Source: Lentisphaerota bacterium
GTDB taxonomy: Bacteria > Verrucomicrobiota > Kiritimatiellia > UBA8416 > VGWJ01
Direction of reading: 5' to 3'
NCBI GenBank assembly: GCA_016873635.1
Contig: VGWJ01000010.1
Location: forward strand, 1 to 64,000
Length of the DNA stretch: 64,000 nt
A program made the translations under genes and the position numbers. Positions within the stretch are counted from its first letter, which is position 1. Every line of letters begins with the position of its first letter. The notes below the pieces were generated by a model. That model saw only the letters and a list, made by a program, of their open reading frames with translations, searched no databases and was not told the origin of the DNA. Positions 20,019-29,393 of this stretch are shown here, piece by piece.

Positions 20019-20960
20019 CTAGCCGTCCGTAAGGCGCGCCAGGACGAAAGCGGCGCTCAGGAGGGCGCCGAACAGGAGGTCAACCTGGGCGGTCCGGGCG
20101 TCGAGCATCGCGAAAAGCTGCGGGTGCTTCGCACGGCGCGCGCGGGTCAGGCGGACGGCCGCGGGCAGGGCCAGGAAGGCGCCCAGGACCGGCAGCGGGG
20201 CTGCGACGAGCGAGGGGCGGGCGAGCCCTATCAGAACGTAAGCGCCCACGAGCGCGAACGGCCCCAGCATCAGGACGCCGTAGTAGACGGCCGATCCCCG
20301 CTCGCCGAGCGCGCCGGCGACGGTGCGACAGCCCCTCGGGCGGTCCGAGCGCAGATCGCGCCAGTTGTTGGCGTGCAGAATGCCCACCGTGTAGGAGACC
20401 AGCGGCAGGCTCCACAGCACCGGCGGCCACGCGAAGGTCCGGGCCTGCACCCAGAAGGCGCCGAACACGGGCAGCACACCGAAGGCCATGAAGATCGCAA
20501 AATCCCCCAGGCCGGCGTACTTGAAGCAGAGCCCGGCGCGGGTGTATCCCACGACAAGGACGGTCCCCAGGGCGCCGAGCGCGAGCACGGTCCATCCTGC
20601 CATTCGGACCAGAACCAGTCCGCAGAGCACGCCCGCGGCCAGAAACAGCAGCGCCGCGCGGTACACCTGGCCCGGGGTGAGCCATCCGCGGACGATGGCG
20701 CCGCTGCCGGGATTGACTTCCGTGTCGAGCCCGCGGCGATAGTCAAAGCAGTCGTTCAAGAGATTGGCGGCCGTGTGGAAGCAGAGGACGCCGACGAGCG
20801 TCAGGACAAACCCCAAACCGCGCGGGGGAAATCCGGCGTAGTACGCGACGGCCGTGCCCAGGATGACGGGCATGGCCGACCCGCTGTAGGCAAACGGGCG
20901 GACCGCGACCCGCCAGGTCTCGAGCCGCGAAACCGGTTTCCGTGTGTCGTTCGTAAGCAT
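20019..20960 (-). CDS. UbiA-superfamily prenyltransferase, MenA-like
   Basis: NLLNDCFDYRRGLDTEVNPGSGAIVRGWLT and NNWRDLRSDRPRGCRTVAGALG (two Asp-rich motifs). Confidence 0.88.
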   Translation of the reverse strand: MLTNDTRKPVSRLETWRVAVRPFAYSGSAMPVILGTAVAYYAGFPPRGLGFVLTLVGVLCFHTAANLLNDCFDYRRGLDTEVNPGSGAIVRGWLTPGQVYRAALLFLAAGVLCGLVLVRMAGWTVLALGALGTVLVVGYTRAGLCFKYAGLGDFAIFMAFGVLPVFGAFWVQARTFAWPPVLWSLPLVSYTVGILHANNWRDLRSDRPRGCRTVAGALGERGSAVYYGVLMLGPFALVGAYVLIGLARPSLVAAPLPVLGAFLALPAAVRLTRARRAKHPQLFAMLDARTAQVDLLFGALLSAAFVLARLTDG

Positions 20961-21600
20961 GGCGCTTTCTTTGGAAAGCGTGAGAGTGGCACAGACAATT
21001 ATGGAAAGCAAGCGGCTGACGGCGGATCCTCAGCCCCTTGTGCCGCGTTCCGACGGAATGTCGAAGACATTCCGCCGCGAAGAGGAGGCGGGAGGAGCGC
21101 CGGAGCGGTTCATCCGAATACCAACCGCCTCCAACGGGCGGCGCGCCCGCCCCGCCGAAAATGAGATCTCAACCTGAACGCGTGGCCTGCCTGAATGAGG
21201 GCGGAAAACGCCCCGTCATGGTGCGGCTGCCTGGCGATGATTTCGCGGCGCGTCCCGTTCGCGCGACAACTCACGGAGCATCCGTGCCGCCGATTCGGGA
21301 ACGGTCCGACACCCCGTCTGAGGCCTTACCCCGTCTTGCATCTTGACGCCTCAACCCTTTCGCCTATCATTCCGCCGATGAAGATTCGACTCCGGTCCGC
21401 TCTGCCCGGACGTCGGCCCGCGCATCCTGAAAGGAGAGCCGCCCCCCCGCGGATCCCGCGGTCTGCATAGCTGATTGCCGCCTGTAGCTATCACTGAATA
21501 CGTTGCCATGGCGAAGCCACGATAGACCTACCACGATAGACCTCTTCTTCGACCTGGCGTGATCGCCGCGTTGGCGTATTCCTGTCGGCGGAAGAGGAGG

Positions 21601-22857
21601 ATGAAGAGAATGCAACTCGGCCCAAGCGACAAAGCGACGTTAAGGCGATTGGCCGGACGATACGGCGAAATCGCGCATATGGACGTTCAGAAGGAGCGCA
21701 TGGAACGGTACTACGGGACAAATGGGCTGGAAAACGTCCGTCCCGTGGTCCTCATTGACGAGGTGCCGTGGGGCGAAATCAAGGACGACGCACTGACGAA
21801 TGTCTGCGCACCCGAACTGGGATGGATCGAGGCGCCGCTGCGATGCGCATTGTATCAGTGGGAGCATTTTCAGGTGGACCGGGTAATTCCGCCGGTATTT
21901 CAAGTCGTGAAACAGGCGCGCTGGCTTCGCGGCTTCGGCATCGAGGTGCGGGACCGGCAGATCAAAGGCGATACGGGCGCGTACATCGCTTCCCATGCCT
22001 ACAGCGATCAACTCAGTACCGGGGACGATCTGGCGAAACTGCACCCGCCGGAAGTGGTCTATGACCAGCCCTCGACCGAGGCCGCGCTTGCGGTGGCGCG
22101 AGAGGTGTTTGCCGGACTCATGGGTGTTGAGGTCGTGGGGTGGGGCGGGTTGCATTTCAGCATCTGGGATGCCGTGGCGAGGTATCGGGGCGTAGACAAC
22201 CTGCTCCTGGACCTGGCCGAGCGTCCCGACTTCATGCACCGGATCGCCCGGCGTTTCATGGAGATCGGGCAGGCCCAGTTCAAACAACTGGAGGAGCAAG
22301 GGTTCCTGGACGCGCGCCAAATCCTCGTGCACTGCACGCCGGCATGCTCGCGCGAACTCCCCGCGCCGGATTGTACCGGGCGCTTTCGGCCAAAGGACGT
22401 CTGGGGCCGTTGCGCCGCCCAAATCTTCGCGGCGGTATCCCCCGACATGCACGACGAATTCGACCTGGCCTACAATCAGCAGCTATTCAATGACTGCGGC
22501 CTCCTTTACTACGGCTGCTGTGAGCCGATGGACCGCAAGATCGACATTCTGCGCAAGCGTTTCAAGAACCTGCGCAAGATATCCATCACGCCCTGGGCGG
22601 ATGCGCGCCGGGCGGCAGAGGCGATCGGGCGCGACTACGTGATGGCGGCGAAGCCCAACCCCGCGTTTGTCGCGACGGCCACGTTCAATCCCGAACCCGT
22701 GAAACAGGAAATTGCGCGGTACTGCGAGGCCTGTCGCGCCTGCGGCACCACGGTGGAGTTTGTGCTCAAGGACATCAGCACCATCGCCAACAATCCGGGG
22801 AATCTGACGCGGTGGGCCGAGACCGTCGGCGCCACCATTGACAAGTACTACGCCTGA
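21601..22857 (+). CDS. Uroporphyrinogen decarboxylase-superfamily protein
   Basis: UroD-like barrel sequence: WGGLHFSIWDAVARYRGVDNLLLDLAERPDFMHRIA...YYGCCEPMDRKIDILRKRFKNLRKISITPWAD. Confidence 0.75.
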   Translation: MKRMQLGPSDKATLRRLAGRYGEIAHMDVQKERMERYYGTNGLENVRPVVLIDEVPWGEIKDDALTNVCAPELGWIEAPLRCALYQWEHFQVDRVIPPVFQVVKQARWLRGFGIEVRDRQIKGDTGAYIASHAYSDQLSTGDDLAKLHPPEVVYDQPSTEAALAVAREVFAGLMGVEVVGWGGLHFSIWDAVARYRGVDNLLLDLAERPDFMHRIARRFMEIGQAQFKQLEEQGFLDARQILVHCTPACSRELPAPDCTGRFRPKDVWGRCAAQIFAAVSPDMHDEFDLAYNQQLFNDCGLLYYGCCEPMDRKIDILRKRFKNLRKISITPWADARRAAEAIGRDYVMAAKPNPAFVATATFNPEPVKQEIARYCEACRACGTTVEFVLKDISTIANNPGNLTRWAETVGATIDKYYA

Positions 22858-23157
22858 TCCTGGAAAGAGCAGTTCGGTGACGAACTGGAATTCCCTGGAA
22901 GCGGCCAAGGCGGGACGCGCGGGGGCGCGTTCTGCCGGCCGCCGCAGAAAAACGCATCGCCGCGCTCGGGTCCAGCCCATCAACTTCAACGGCACTTCCG
23001 TGCCCTGCCGGCCTTCGCCCGCATCGCTCCAAGCCCCGCCCGTACGCTCCAGAAGTTCGATCTGGCCGCGAACCTTCGGGGTCTGTCGCAGTTTGAACAC
23101 ATACCCCTCAGTCACCTTTGTGAGATCATCCCCCCTGCACGCAACGTCTTCGTTCAT
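22856..23157 (-). pseudogene. Transposase fragment (IS1380/DDE-like internal segment)
   Basis: MNEDVACRGDDLTKVTEGYVFKLRQTPKVRGQIELLERTGGAWSDAGEGRQGTEVPLKLMGWTRARRCVFLRRP resembles the internal region of IS1380-like transposases; no complete ORF or ends. Confidence 0.45.
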
Positions 23158-23339
23158 CGTATGTCCTTTCGCTTGATCACGAAGAACATACCGAAGCGTT
23201 GCGTGCTTTTCACCAAAATGGTGCACGCTCCCGAAGCGGCCCCTTCAGACGCCACATGCTCGGCTATAATGACTTCAACAAGAACAGTTCGGCCGCGAAG
23301 CGGCTGAACTGCTCTCTATAGGGTAAGGGGTCAGTTACG

Positions 23340-23470
23340 CGGTGGACGGGTGGCCCGCGACCTCCGGGCGCGGGCGGACATGTACGTGCGCCTGGACCGC
23401 GTTTGCCCGCCGGTTCAAGCAGAAGGTGGGCAAGACGCCAAGCGAATGGCGAATGAGGCTGGCGCGCCAG
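23340..23470 (+). pseudogene. Remnant of AraC-type regulator C-terminal HTH
   Basis: FARRFKQKVGKTPSEWRMRL (AraC second-HTH signature) without an intact upstream frame. Confidence 0.5.
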
Positions 23471-24806
23471 GCTCCTCCACGGACGGCCTCGCGGATTCCC
23501 GCGGAACGGCCGCGCCCCCGGCTGCATGGGCGGGCCCGGCCGCGGCGGCGGCAGGCGCCGGAGCGGGTGCGGACGGGCTGCCGGACAGGAACGCGCGCAG
23601 CCGGTTGGCCCCGGAGAAGAACTCACGCATGAGGATCACGAGGCCGTATCTCCCGCCTGGCGTGAGGCAGTAGCGCGATCCGCGGCGCGAGATCACGCCG
23701 ACGAGCCGCAGAAAGAGCAGCTCCTTCCACAGTTCCCGCCCGCAGCGCGCGCCGTACTTGCTCTCCAGGTCGGAAAGATCCAGGCAGCCGCCGAAGAGCC
23801 GCATCAGGAAATCATACCGCAAGCGGGCCGCTTCGGGGAACTTGCGCACGGCCACGATGGGAAGTTCGGCGCGTGTCACCGCTTCCATGTAGCGGGCGAC
23901 ATCAAAGGAGTTCGCGTACAGCGCGCCGTTGAGATACCCGAAAGCCCCGGAGCCGAGCCCCGCGTATTCATCGTGCGCGACGATGTATTCGTCCGGCGTT
24001 CCCCGGCGGCGGGCGAAGCACCACCCCGTGACGGGCTTGTATGAATCGCCGAGGGCGCCGACGATCTCCGCGTGCAGCTTCTTTTCCCGGCGCGCGCTGG
24101 GCTTTCCGAAGACACGCCTGAAATCGCGGCCGGCCTGCATCAGGGGATAGAAAGTGACCTGGTCCATGTCGAGTTCCCGGAGGATTCTGACGTCCTCAAG
24201 CAGTTGGCGCGTGGTCTGCCCCGGGAAGTTGTAGATCATGTCCACGTTCACCGTTTCGAACTCGCCTCTCACGCCCTGCAGCCGTTGCCGCGCCTGACGG
24301 CCCGCGCCCGGGCCGTGGTGCCTCGACAGTTTCTCGAGCAGGCCGTCATCGAACGTCTGGACCCCGACGGAGAGACGTTCGACGCCGGCATCCTTGAGCA
24401 CCGCGACCGTTCCGGCGGTCAGATGGCGTGGATGGGCCTCCACCGAGACCCGCTCGATGGGCCAGAGGTCGCGTATGAAGCCGATGAGCGAAGCGAGCTG
24501 CCACGGCAGAACCGTGGGTGTCCCCCCCCCGACGTAAACGCCGTTGAAACGGAATCCCAGGTCTTTGTAGATCTTGATTTCGCGCCGGAGGGTCGTGAAA
24601 TAGCGGGCGGCCAGCCCGGGCTCAAACGCAACGCGGTGGAATGTGCAGTAGGGGCAGAGCGACTCGCAGAACGGCACGTGGACGTACAGCAGACGCTCCC
24701 GTGCGTCCTCCGGGCGGGGACAGAACGGCTTCTCGACCCACCGCATGCTCATCCGCCGGCGCACGGCGCGGCGCATGTACGCCGCAAGGAAGGAATCAAT
24801 CAGCAT
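23415..24806 (-). CDS. Radical SAM coproporphyrinogen III oxidase-family (HemN/HemW-like) protein
   Basis: YVHVPFCESLCPYCTFHRV (CX3CX2C), VYVGGGTPTVLPWQ, SVGVQTFDDGLLEKLSRHH, VNVDMIYNFPGQT. Confidence 0.88.
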   Translation of the reverse strand: MLIDSFLAAYMRRAVRRRMSMRWVEKPFCPRPEDARERLLYVHVPFCESLCPYCTFHRVAFEPGLAARYFTTLRREIKIYKDLGFRFNGVYVGGGTPTVLPWQLASLIGFIRDLWPIERVSVEAHPRHLTAGTVAVLKDAGVERLSVGVQTFDDGLLEKLSRHHGPGAGRQARQRLQGVRGEFETVNVDMIYNFPGQTTRQLLEDVRILRELDMDQVTFYPLMQAGRDFRRVFGKPSARREKKLHAEIVGALGDSYKPVTGWCFARRRGTPDEYIVAHDEYAGLGSGAFGYLNGALYANSFDVARYMEAVTRAELPIVAVRKFPEAARLRYDFLMRLFGGCLDLSDLESKYGARCGRELWKELLFLRLVGVISRRGSRYCLTPGGRYGLVILMREFFSGANRLRAFLSGSPSAPAPAPAAAAAGPAHAAGGAAVPRESARPSVEEPGAPASFAIRLASCPPSA

Positions 24807-25054
24807 GGCGCCTCACGCCGGAATTTATCGCAAACCCGGGCCGCCAAGGCATCAGGAGGTTTCCACGTTCCATGCCATGATCTTCCGGCCGGCTGCGATT
24901 CCCGGCGGAACTTGCGTCAGGTGAGGATGTTGCGGCGGACGTGCCCGGCCGCGGCCGGGTTGACACTGTGTCTTGTTCCATCATACGATGCAGCGCTGTT
25001 CCGCTGTTCCGACCCTCGACGCGAGGGACATGGTTCCTGTTTGTTCGTGATGCG

Positions 25055-25918
25055 ATGATAGACGACAAGATCACAGAGGTCCAGGAACGAATGGTCGCGT
25101 GCCTGCGGTCATCGTCGCTGCGGCGGGAGGCGCGCCGGTATCAGGCGTGGCTCGGACGCGGCAAGATGCTGCGCGCCCGTCTGCTTTTGCGCGTGGGCGC
25201 CGGCGATGTCCCGTCGGAAGACGCCCTTTGCGCGGCGACCGCGGTCGAGTTGATTCATGTGGCGAGTCTTTTGCATGACGACGTAATCGACGGCGGGCGG
25301 ACCCGACGGGGACGCCCCGCGGTATGGGTGGAAGAAGGCGTCAGGGGGGCCGTTCTTCTGGGCGACCTGCTGGTGAGCCGCGCCTTCGCGCTGGTCCTGC
25401 CGAGCCGGGACGCGTCGCTGGCGCGGGTCCTGGTGGAATCGGTCCAGGAGATGTGCGATGCGGAAGCGCTGCAGGAGCTGGTGCTGAAAGGCCGGCCAGC
25501 CGACTGGGAGACGTGCGTCAGCGTGGCGCGGGCGAAGACCGGCTCTCTCTTTGCGTTTGCCGCGTACGCGGGCGCGGCGGGCGACCCGCCGCTGCGCGCC
25601 GCCCTGCGCGAGGCCGGCTACGCCGTGGGGACGGCCTACCAGCTGGCGGATGACGTATTCGATGCGCACGGAGATCCGCTGCGTTCCGACAAGACCCTGG
25701 GAACCGATGCCGCGAACGGAAAACCGACGACGGCCTCCGCGGCCGCAGCCGCGGGCGTCGATCCAGGCGCCTATCTCAGCGGGCTCTGTGAGCGCGCCCG
25801 CGCGTCCCTGGCGCAGTGGCCGGCGGCAAGGGACGGATGGGACGCCTATATGGAGCGCGACATGAAGCCGGCACTGGCGAGATTCCTCGGACACACCTGC
25901 GCGCAGGCCCTCTCTTGA
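25055..25918 (+). CDS. Polyprenyl diphosphate synthase
   Basis: Two Asp-rich motifs LLHDDVID and LADDVFDAHGDPLRSDKTLGTDAANGKPT. Confidence 0.9.
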   Translation: MIDDKITEVQERMVACLRSSSLRREARRYQAWLGRGKMLRARLLLRVGAGDVPSEDALCAATAVELIHVASLLHDDVIDGGRTRRGRPAVWVEEGVRGAVLLGDLLVSRAFALVLPSRDASLARVLVESVQEMCDAEALQELVLKGRPADWETCVSVARAKTGSLFAFAAYAGAAGDPPLRAALREAGYAVGTAYQLADDVFDAHGDPLRSDKTLGTDAANGKPTTASAAAAAGVDPGAYLSGLCERARASLAQWPAARDGWDAYMERDMKPALARFLGHTCAQALS

Positions 25919-25965
25919 GAATCCGGGGCGGGTATACTCCCAAAACTGATCCGGCAAGAGCGCGC

Positions 25966-26523
25966 CTAATCGCGCTCCTCGATTTCGATGGTGTTGGTCG
26001 GGCAGACGTACACGCACGCGCCGCACCCAATGCATGTGGCCGCGAGCCTGCGGAAAGGCGTTCCCACCGTCCGCCGGGGCCCGCGGCCGCTGAAGCCGAT
26101 GGCGTTGCGCCGCGAGATTTCCGCGCAGGCGCGGACGCACAGGCCGCACAGGATGCAGTTCTCGGGTGCCAGATTGAACCGTGTTCCGGTCACGCCGTAC
26201 TCGGCGGCCAGCGCCCGGACTTTCTCGGATTCCGGGCTCCGCGCCAGGAGCAGTTCCAGCACCACCCGCCGCGCCCTCTCCACGCGCTGCGTATCCGTGC
26301 TGACTTCCAGCCCCGGCGCGCACTTGTACAGGCATGCGGCCTGAAGACCGGGCCGGCCGCCCGCCACGATCTCGACCAGACAGACGCGGCAGGCGCCGTA
26401 CGGCGTCAGCTCCTTGTGATAGCACAGGGTTGGAATCCTGATGCCCGCGGCCCGGGCTGCTTCCAGTATTGTCTGGTTCTCATCGGCCTGAAGTTCCCGG
26501 CCGTTCACCTTTATCGTCACCAT
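25966..26523 (-). CDS. NuoG/HydA N-terminal-like iron-sulfur protein ([2Fe-2S] plus [4Fe-4S])
   Basis: VNGRELQADENQTILEAARAAGIRIPTLCYHKELTPYGACRVCLVEI; NCILCGLCVRAC; CIGCGACVYVCPTNTIEI. No hydrogenase H-cluster domain. Confidence 0.88.
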   Translation of the reverse strand: MVTIKVNGRELQADENQTILEAARAAGIRIPTLCYHKELTPYGACRVCLVEIVAGGRPGLQAACLYKCAPGLEVSTDTQRVERARRVVLELLLARSPESEKVRALAAEYGVTGTRFNLAPENCILCGLCVRACAEISRRNAIGFSGRGPRRTVGTPFRRLAATCIGCGACVYVCPTNTIEIEERD

Positions 26524-27035
26524 GGTCGCACTCCCTCTGCCGCGCGCCGTCCCGCTTGCCCGGACGCGCGCCCGTCCGGCGCCGGCCCGGGCGGCCGCGA
26601 ATCGAACCGCGTGCGCTCCGTTCCCGTCCGGCAGTCAAACACAAACCGCACCGCCGGATGGCCGGCGATCAGCGCCGCCAGGGTTCCCGGAACGTCCCCG
26701 ATCGGCTTCATGTCCGGGTGCCCGGACTGAAACGAGGCGATCACCTCCGTGCCCGCCCCTTCGCCCGTGACAATCCGCAAGCCGCCTCCCGTGTCCTCCG
26801 CCGCCTGGCGCAGCAACGGCAGCCCGAGCCCCACGCGCGCCTTTTCCCGGGTCGTGAAAAACGGGTCCGCCGCCTTTCGCGCCGTCACCGCGTCCATTCC
26901 GCGGCCGTCATCCCGGATGCGCAGTTCCAGCGTCCCGCGCTCCGGCTGCTCTTCGATCTCTATGAAGATCTCCGAAGCGCCCGCGCGAACCGCGTTTTCA
27001 GCCACGTCCAGTATATGAAGAGAGAGGTCCTCCAT
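26517..27035 (-). CDS. HATPase_c domain protein (accessory type found beside HydABC-like clusters)
   Basis: HILDVAENAVRAGASEIFIEIEE...IRDDGRGMD...DPFFTTREKARVGLGLPLLRQAAE. Confidence 0.85.
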   Translation of the reverse strand: MEDLSLHILDVAENAVRAGASEIFIEIEEQPERGTLELRIRDDGRGMDAVTARKAADPFFTTREKARVGLGLPLLRQAAEDTGGGLRIVTGEGAGTEVIASFQSGHPDMKPIGDVPGTLAALIAGHPAVRFVFDCRTGTERTRFDSRPPGPAPDGRASGQAGRRAAEGVRPW

Positions 27036-27036
27036 G

Positions 27037-27157
27037 TTGCGTCAGACCTTCACGCGCCGGCCTTCGCTTCGTTTCAGCGCCTTCAGAAACTCCTCAAACG
27101 ATGGTACCTCTGGCAGGTGTGAATGTGCAAGTCCGCCGGGATCTCCTCCCGTATCAT
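27037..27157 (-). pseudogene. Internally deleted PHP-domain gene remnant
   Basis: ATG at 27157: MIREEIPADLHIHTC then QRYHRLRSF*; the alternative frame continues LPEVPSFEEFLKALKRSEGRRVKV*. Confidence 0.65.
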
Positions 27158-27501
27158 GCCTGCTTGCCGCCGATGCCCAGTTCGCGCAGCCGGCCGACCG
27201 CCTCGAAAGCCGTCAGCGCGGTGACCATCACGGGCACGCCCTCGGCCTCGGCTTTCCGCAGCGTTTCCGCCTCGGGCTGGCGCCCGTTGACGACAAGAAT
27301 CCCGGCAAGATCCTTCATGCCGGCCACCGCGATTGCATTCGCGTGGATCTGGATCGTCACCCAGAGGTTTCCCGGCCGGGCGTGCGCGAGCACGTCGCTG
27401 AGCAGGTCGCCCGCGTAGCCGCCCGTCACCGGGCGGTCCAGCGCCCCGGCGCCCGCCTTCAGGTCCGGCCCCAGCGCTTCGATCAGGTCGCGCAAAGTCA
27501 T
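27154..27501 (-). CDS. DRTGG-domain protein
   Basis: TGGYAGDLLSDVLAHARPGNLWVTIQIHANAIAVAGMKDLAGILVVNGRQPE. Confidence 0.8.
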   Translation of the reverse strand: MTLRDLIEALGPDLKAGAGALDRPVTGGYAGDLLSDVLAHARPGNLWVTIQIHANAIAVAGMKDLAGILVVNGRQPEAETLRKAEAEGVPVMVTALTAFEAVGRLRELGIGGKQA

Positions 27502-27575
27502 GTCGGCGCCCCCTTTTCCTCCTCGTGATGACGCCCGTCCCTTGCCGCCCTCCGGCCGCGGCGCCGTGAGGAGGG

Positions 27576-29393
27576 CTACTCGATCTTCACCGCCGAAATG
27601 CCGAAGACGCCGCATGCCTCCAGACAGACCCCGCACTTCACGCACCTGGCCTGGTCGATGACATGCGCCTTCTTGCGCTCGCCCGTAATGGCCTTGGAGG
27701 GGCAGTCGCGGGCGCACACCGTGCAGCCGCGGCAGATCTCCGGATCGATGAAGTAGCGAATCAGCGGCTTGCACACCTTGCCCGGGCACTTGCGGTCCCG
27801 GATGTGGGCTTCGTACTCGTCCCGGAAGTAGCGCAGCGTGGTGAGCACCGGATTCGGCAGCGTCTGCCCCAGCCCGCACATGGAGGCGTCCTTGATCACC
27901 TCGCACAGCTCGGCCAGCGTATCGAGGTCCTCCAGCCTGCCCTCGCCCGCGCAGATCCGGCGCAGGATCTCCAGCAGGGCGCCAGACCCGTCCCGGCAGG
28001 CGGAGCACTTGCCGCACGACTCGTCGTTGGTAAACTCGACGAAGTACTTGGCCACGTCCACCATGCAGGTGTCTTCGTCCATGACGATCATGCCGCCGGA
28101 GCCCATGATGGACCCGGCTTCCGTGAGGCTCTCGTAGTCCACGGGGAGATCCAGCAGGGAGGCGGGCAGGCATCCGCCGGACGGGCCGCCGGTCTGCACG
28201 GCCTTGAAAGCCTTGCCGTCGGGAATGCCGCCGCCGATGTCGAAGATGATTTTACGCAGCGGCGTGCCCATGAGCACCTCGATCAGGCCCGTGTTCTGGA
28301 TCTTGCCGACCAGCGAGAAGACCTTGGTGCCCTTGCTCTTCGCGGTGCCCATGGCGGCAAACCAGCCCGCGCCCCGCTCGATGATCGGCGCGACGGTTGC
28401 CCAGGTCTCGACGTTGTTGATGTTGGTGGGCTTCCCCCGGATTCCGCTCTGGGCGGGAAACGGCGGACGCTGCCGCGGCTCGGGCGGGCGCCCTTCGATC
28501 GAGGCGATGAGCGAGGTTTCCTCCCCGCAGACGAACGCGCCGGCGCCCTGCTTGATCGACACGTCGAAATCCAAATCGGATCCCAGAATGCCCTCGCCGA
28601 GCAAACCGTACTCGCGGGCCTGGTCGATGGCGATCTGGAGGCGCTTCCTGGCCAGCGGATACTCGGCGCGGATATAGACGAAGCCGTGCGCCGCCCCGAT
28701 GGCGCGGGCCCCGATGAGCATGCCTTCCAGAACGGAGTGGGGGTCCGCCTCCACGATGCTGCGGTCCATGTAGGCGCCCGGATCGCCTTCGTCCGCGTTG
28801 CACACCAGGTACTTGACGTCGCCGGCCGCCTTGCGGCACAGCTCCCACTTCAGGCCCGTGGGGAAGCCGCCGCCGCCCCGTCCCCGCAGCCCGGACGCCT
28901 TGATCGTCTCGACGATCGATTCCGGCGTCATCTCCGTGAGGGCTTTGGCCAGCGCCCGGTAGCCGTCCCGGCCGATGTACTCGTCGATCTTCTCCGGATC
29001 GATCATCCCGCGGTTGCGCAGCGCCACCAGCGTCTGGTTGGCGAAGAAGCCGATGTCCGCCAGCCGCGGGACGGCGGCCTTCTCGGCGGGGGGCGTGAAC
29101 ATCAGCTTCTCGACCGGCCGGCCCTTGAGGAAGTGCTCCTCGACCAGCTTCGGGATCACGTGCGGGGTGAGGGTGTGGTAAAAGATGCCGTCGGGCATGA
29201 CGGTCATCACGGGGCCCACGGCGCAGAATCCGTTGCAGCCGGTCAGGACGACCAGGACCTCCCCGTCCAGCCCGTGCCTGCGCAGCTCCTCCTCCAGCCG
29301 CGCCTTGATGGCGAACGACTTCATGGAGACGCACGCCGTGCCCGCGCACAGCATCAGGTTCAGCCGGTACTGCTGGTTGAGCGGTTCCGTCAT
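27576..29393 (-). CDS. NuoF/HydB-type NADH dehydrogenase subunit with N-terminal thioredoxin-like [2Fe-2S] and C-terminal 2x[4Fe-4S]
   Basis: GLRGRGGGGFPTGLKW, CNADEGDPGAYMDRS, SCGKCSACRDGSGALLEIL, CRGCTVCARDCPSKAI, CVKCGVCLEACGVFGI. Confidence 0.95.
   Translation of the reverse strand: MTEPLNQQYRLNLMLCAGTACVSMKSFAIKARLEEELRRHGLDGEVLVVLTGCNGFCAVGPVMTVMPDGIFYHTLTPHVIPKLVEEHFLKGRPVEKLMFTPPAEKAAVPRLADIGFFANQTLVALRNRGMIDPEKIDEYIGRDGYRALAKALTEMTPESIVETIKASGLRGRGGGGFPTGLKWELCRKAAGDVKYLVCNADEGDPGAYMDRSIVEADPHSVLEGMLIGARAIGAAHGFVYIRAEYPLARKRLQIAIDQAREYGLLGEGILGSDLDFDVSIKQGAGAFVCGEETSLIASIEGRPPEPRQRPPFPAQSGIRGKPTNINNVETWATVAPIIERGAGWFAAMGTAKSKGTKVFSLVGKIQNTGLIEVLMGTPLRKIIFDIGGGIPDGKAFKAVQTGGPSGGCLPASLLDLPVDYESLTEAGSIMGSGGMIVMDEDTCMVDVAKYFVEFTNDESCGKCSACRDGSGALLEILRRICAGEGRLEDLDTLAELCEVIKDASMCGLGQTLPNPVLTTLRYFRDEYEAHIRDRKCPGKVCKPLIRYFIDPEICRGCTVCARDCPSKAITGERKKAHVIDQARCVKCGVCLEACGVFGISAVKIE

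Noticed and set aside
21054-21074. Palindrome CGGAATGTC-gaa-GACATTCCG as an operator
   Set aside because: Single copy in the window with no adjacent regulator; insufficient support.
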